Assembly (NCBI GenBank): GCA_024710825.1
Contig: JANJUA010000236.1
Span: 1-18,840, forward strand
Direction of reading: 5' to 3'
DNA: 18,840 nucleotides
DNA from: Solirubrobacteraceae bacterium
GTDB taxonomy: Bacteria; Actinomycetota; Thermoleophilia; Solirubrobacterales; Solirubrobacteraceae
Within the stretch, counting starts at the first letter, position 1. Each line of letters starts with the position of its first letter. Shown here in pieces: positions 16,026-18,840 of the stretch. The notes beneath the pieces are model-generated. The model ran no database searches. It had not been told where the DNA came from and saw nothing but the letters and a program-made list of their open reading frames with translations. The position numbers and the translations under genes are program-made.

Positions 16026-17054
16026 CCGCGGCCTCGTCGCGGATCTCGCCGACGAGCTCCTCCAGCACGTCCTCGAGCGCCACGACGCCCACCAGCCGCC
16101 CGTCGGGCTCCGTGACGCGCGCCAGGTGCGAGCCCGAGCGCTGCATCGTCGCCAGCGCCGTCCGCAGGGGATCGGTGGCGGCGACCGACGGTAGCGGCCG
16201 GATCCACGCCTTGGCGATCGGTCGGTTGCGGTGGCGGTCCTCGAACTCCAGGACGTCCTTGAGGTGCAGGTAGCCGACGAGCTCGCCGCCCTCCCCGCGG
16301 ACCGGGAAGCGCGAGTAGCCGGTGCGCGCCGCCACGCGCTCGAGCTCGGCGGGCGTCACGTCCTCGCTGACGGTCTCGAGGGTCTCGATCGGCAGCAGCA
16401 CCGACCGCGCGTCGCGCTCCTCGAACTGGAGCGCGCCCGCCAGCAGCCGGCCCTCGTGCTGGTCGAGCAAACCCTCCCGGCGCGACTCGTCGACGAGCCC
16501 GGCGACCTCGTCGCGGGTGAACGCGCTCGTGATCTCGTCGCGCACCCGCACCCCCACCACCCGCAGAGCGACGTTCGCGATCCAGTTCAGCAGCGCGATC
16601 GCGGGCCGCAGCACCCGGACGACGAGCACGAGCAGCGGGGCGAGGGCGAGCGCGCTGCGGTCGGGACCGGCGAGCGCGAGGTTCTTGGGGACCATCTCGC
16701 CGAGGACGACGTGCAGGAACCCGATGATCGACAGTGCGATGGCGAAGGCGATCGGGTGGACGAGCGAGTCGGGCACGCCGATCGCCTCGAACGGGCCCTC
16801 GAGCAGGTGGGCGATCGCCGGCTCGGAGATGTAGCCGAGTCCGAGCGAGCAGATCGTGATGCCGAGCTGCGCGCCCGCGAGCATGAGCGAGACATTCTCC
16901 ATCGCGCCGAGCGTGATGCGCGCGGCGCGCCCGCCGTCGGCCGCGCGCGGCTCGATCGTCGCGCGGCGCGCGGAGATGATCGCGAACTCCGCGCCGACGA
17001 AGAAGGCGTTGGCGGCGAGCAGGCCGATCGAGATCAGGATCGCCGGGACGGTGC

Positions 17055-17058
<4 letters not shown>
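15985..17058 (-). CDS. CNNM/CBS-domain membrane protein (HlyC/CorC family), short form
   Basis: A 357-residue protein. An N-terminal CNNM (DUF21) membrane domain has about four spans (MSTVPAILISIGLLAANAFF, LAGAQLGITICSLGLGYISEP, FLHVVLGEMVPKNLAL). It is followed by two CBS motifs (RDARSVLLPIETL...YSRFPVRGEGGELVGYLHLKDVL and WIRPLPSVAATDPL...GRLVGVVALEDVLEELVGEI). It ends soon after CBS 2 and lacks the C-terminal CorC/HlyC transporter-associated domain that its upstream paralogue has. Family members are linked to Mg2+/Co2+ export or membrane ion balance. ATG 17058 overlaps the previous stop (ATGA), so it is coupled to the longer paralogue. Confidence 0.9.
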
Positions 17059-18374
<1,316 letters not shown>

Positions 18375-18534
18375 CGCGCGTCCCCCACCGCCGGGGCGGG
18401 GAGGCCGCGCCTGGGACTACAGCCTGGGTCGTCGGGCATCGACGCGGTCAGAGTAGCGGGCGGCGCGGCTCTATCCTGTGGGGCGGTGCGCCGGGAAGCC
18501 TGGTCGGCAACACGTCGTCGACCCTCGGAGCAGG

Positions 18535-18840
18535 ATGACCACTCCCCCCGGCCGCACCCCATGGACGGACCCGACCGACCGCCCTCTGCTCGCCTTCCTG
18601 CGCACGGAGACCGGCAGCGCCGGTCTGCTGCTCGCCGCAACGCTGCTCGCCCTGCTCTGGGCCAACTCCCCGTTCTCCGGCGCCTACGACGACCTCTGGG
18701 GCAGCTACCTGACGATCGACTTCGCGGGAGCCGAGATCCGCGAGGACCTGCGGCACTGGGTCAACGACGGCCTGATGGCGCTGTTCTTCTTCGTCATCGG
18801 CCTCGAGGTCAGGCGCGGGCTGACGCTCGGCGAGCTGCGG
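18535..18840 (+). CDS. nhaA: NhaA Na+/H+ antiporter, N-terminal part (runs off window)
   Basis: The first 102 codons are visible and the frame is still open at the edge. After a short Pro/Asp N-terminus come [30 protein letters not shown] (first span, broken only by the usual ETGSAG turn) and [28 protein letters not shown], the hallmark NhaA segment. NhaA exchanges sodium for protons at the cell membrane and handles salt and alkaline stress. ATG 18535 has GGAG at 18527-18530. The catalytic aspartates lie beyond the window. Confidence 0.93.
   Translation, partial: MTTPPGRTPWTDPTDRPLLAFLRTETGSAGLLLAATLLALLWANSPFSGAYDDLWGSYLTIDFAGAEIREDLRHWVNDGLMALFFFVIGLEVRRGLTLGELR

Overview
The window is very GC-rich, densely coded DNA with many GTG starts and tight ATGA/TGATG gene overlaps. 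It reads like a high-GC actinobacterium. The secreted HtaA-type and CinY/HET-C-like proteins and the small lineage-style hypothetical genes suggest class Thermoleophilia (Solirubrobacterales-like), but that placement is inference from protein style, not from a marker gene.

Left end (1 to about 2036): this looks like the right-hand end of an integrated mobile island. It holds the C-terminal part of an SNF2-like helicase entering from outside the window. Next is a small minus-strand hypothetical gene with a near-perfect actinobacterial LexA (SOS) box at its start, then a cluster of short direct repeats. At 2037-2094 lies the 3' part of a tRNA-Leu(GAG) gene (anticodon arm, variable arm, T arm, acceptor 3' strand) with no matching 5' half. 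This is the expected remnant (attR-like core) of integration into a tRNA gene, with the element on the left and the chromosome on the right.

Central left (2095-7865): an orphaned hairpin follows the tRNA remnant. Then come a class I/II aminotransferase divergent from an Lrp/AsnC regulator and a plus-strand series: a UbiX-type flavin prenyltransferase, a small FMN split-barrel protein, the cytochrome oxidase assembly factor CtaG, and a tandem-domain universal stress protein. The 3' end of the stress protein gene overlaps that of a convergent NADP-type glutamate dehydrogenase gene (gdhA, 7813-9192).

Central right (9316-13312): this is the most unusual part. A secreted protein combines a CinY/HET-C-like, putatively metal-dependent phospholipase-like domain with a C-terminal aegerolysin/ET79-like beta-sandwich. 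A small secreted four-cysteine protein overlaps it by ATGA. After a strong hairpin comes a perfect palindrome, TTAGGGTACCCTAA, matching the core of a DtxR/IdeR iron box. It lies directly upstream of a secreted HtaA-domain (haem-binding) protein, followed by a 1-Cys peroxiredoxin. Together these suggest iron/haem acquisition next to peroxide defence.

Right end (13367-18840): a minus-strand operon encodes a DrrA/NodI-type ABC ATPase, its permease, and a small membrane-segment ORF that runs in frame into a VOC (glyoxalase/bleomycin-resistance) protein. A small basic hypothetical gene follows. Then comes a minus-strand pair of CNNM/CBS (HlyC/CorC-family) membrane proteins linked by an ATGA overlap. 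Divergent from them, the N-terminal third or so of an NhaA Na+/H+ antiporter runs off the right edge. No rRNA gene, intact tRNA gene, CRISPR array or IS transposase was found.
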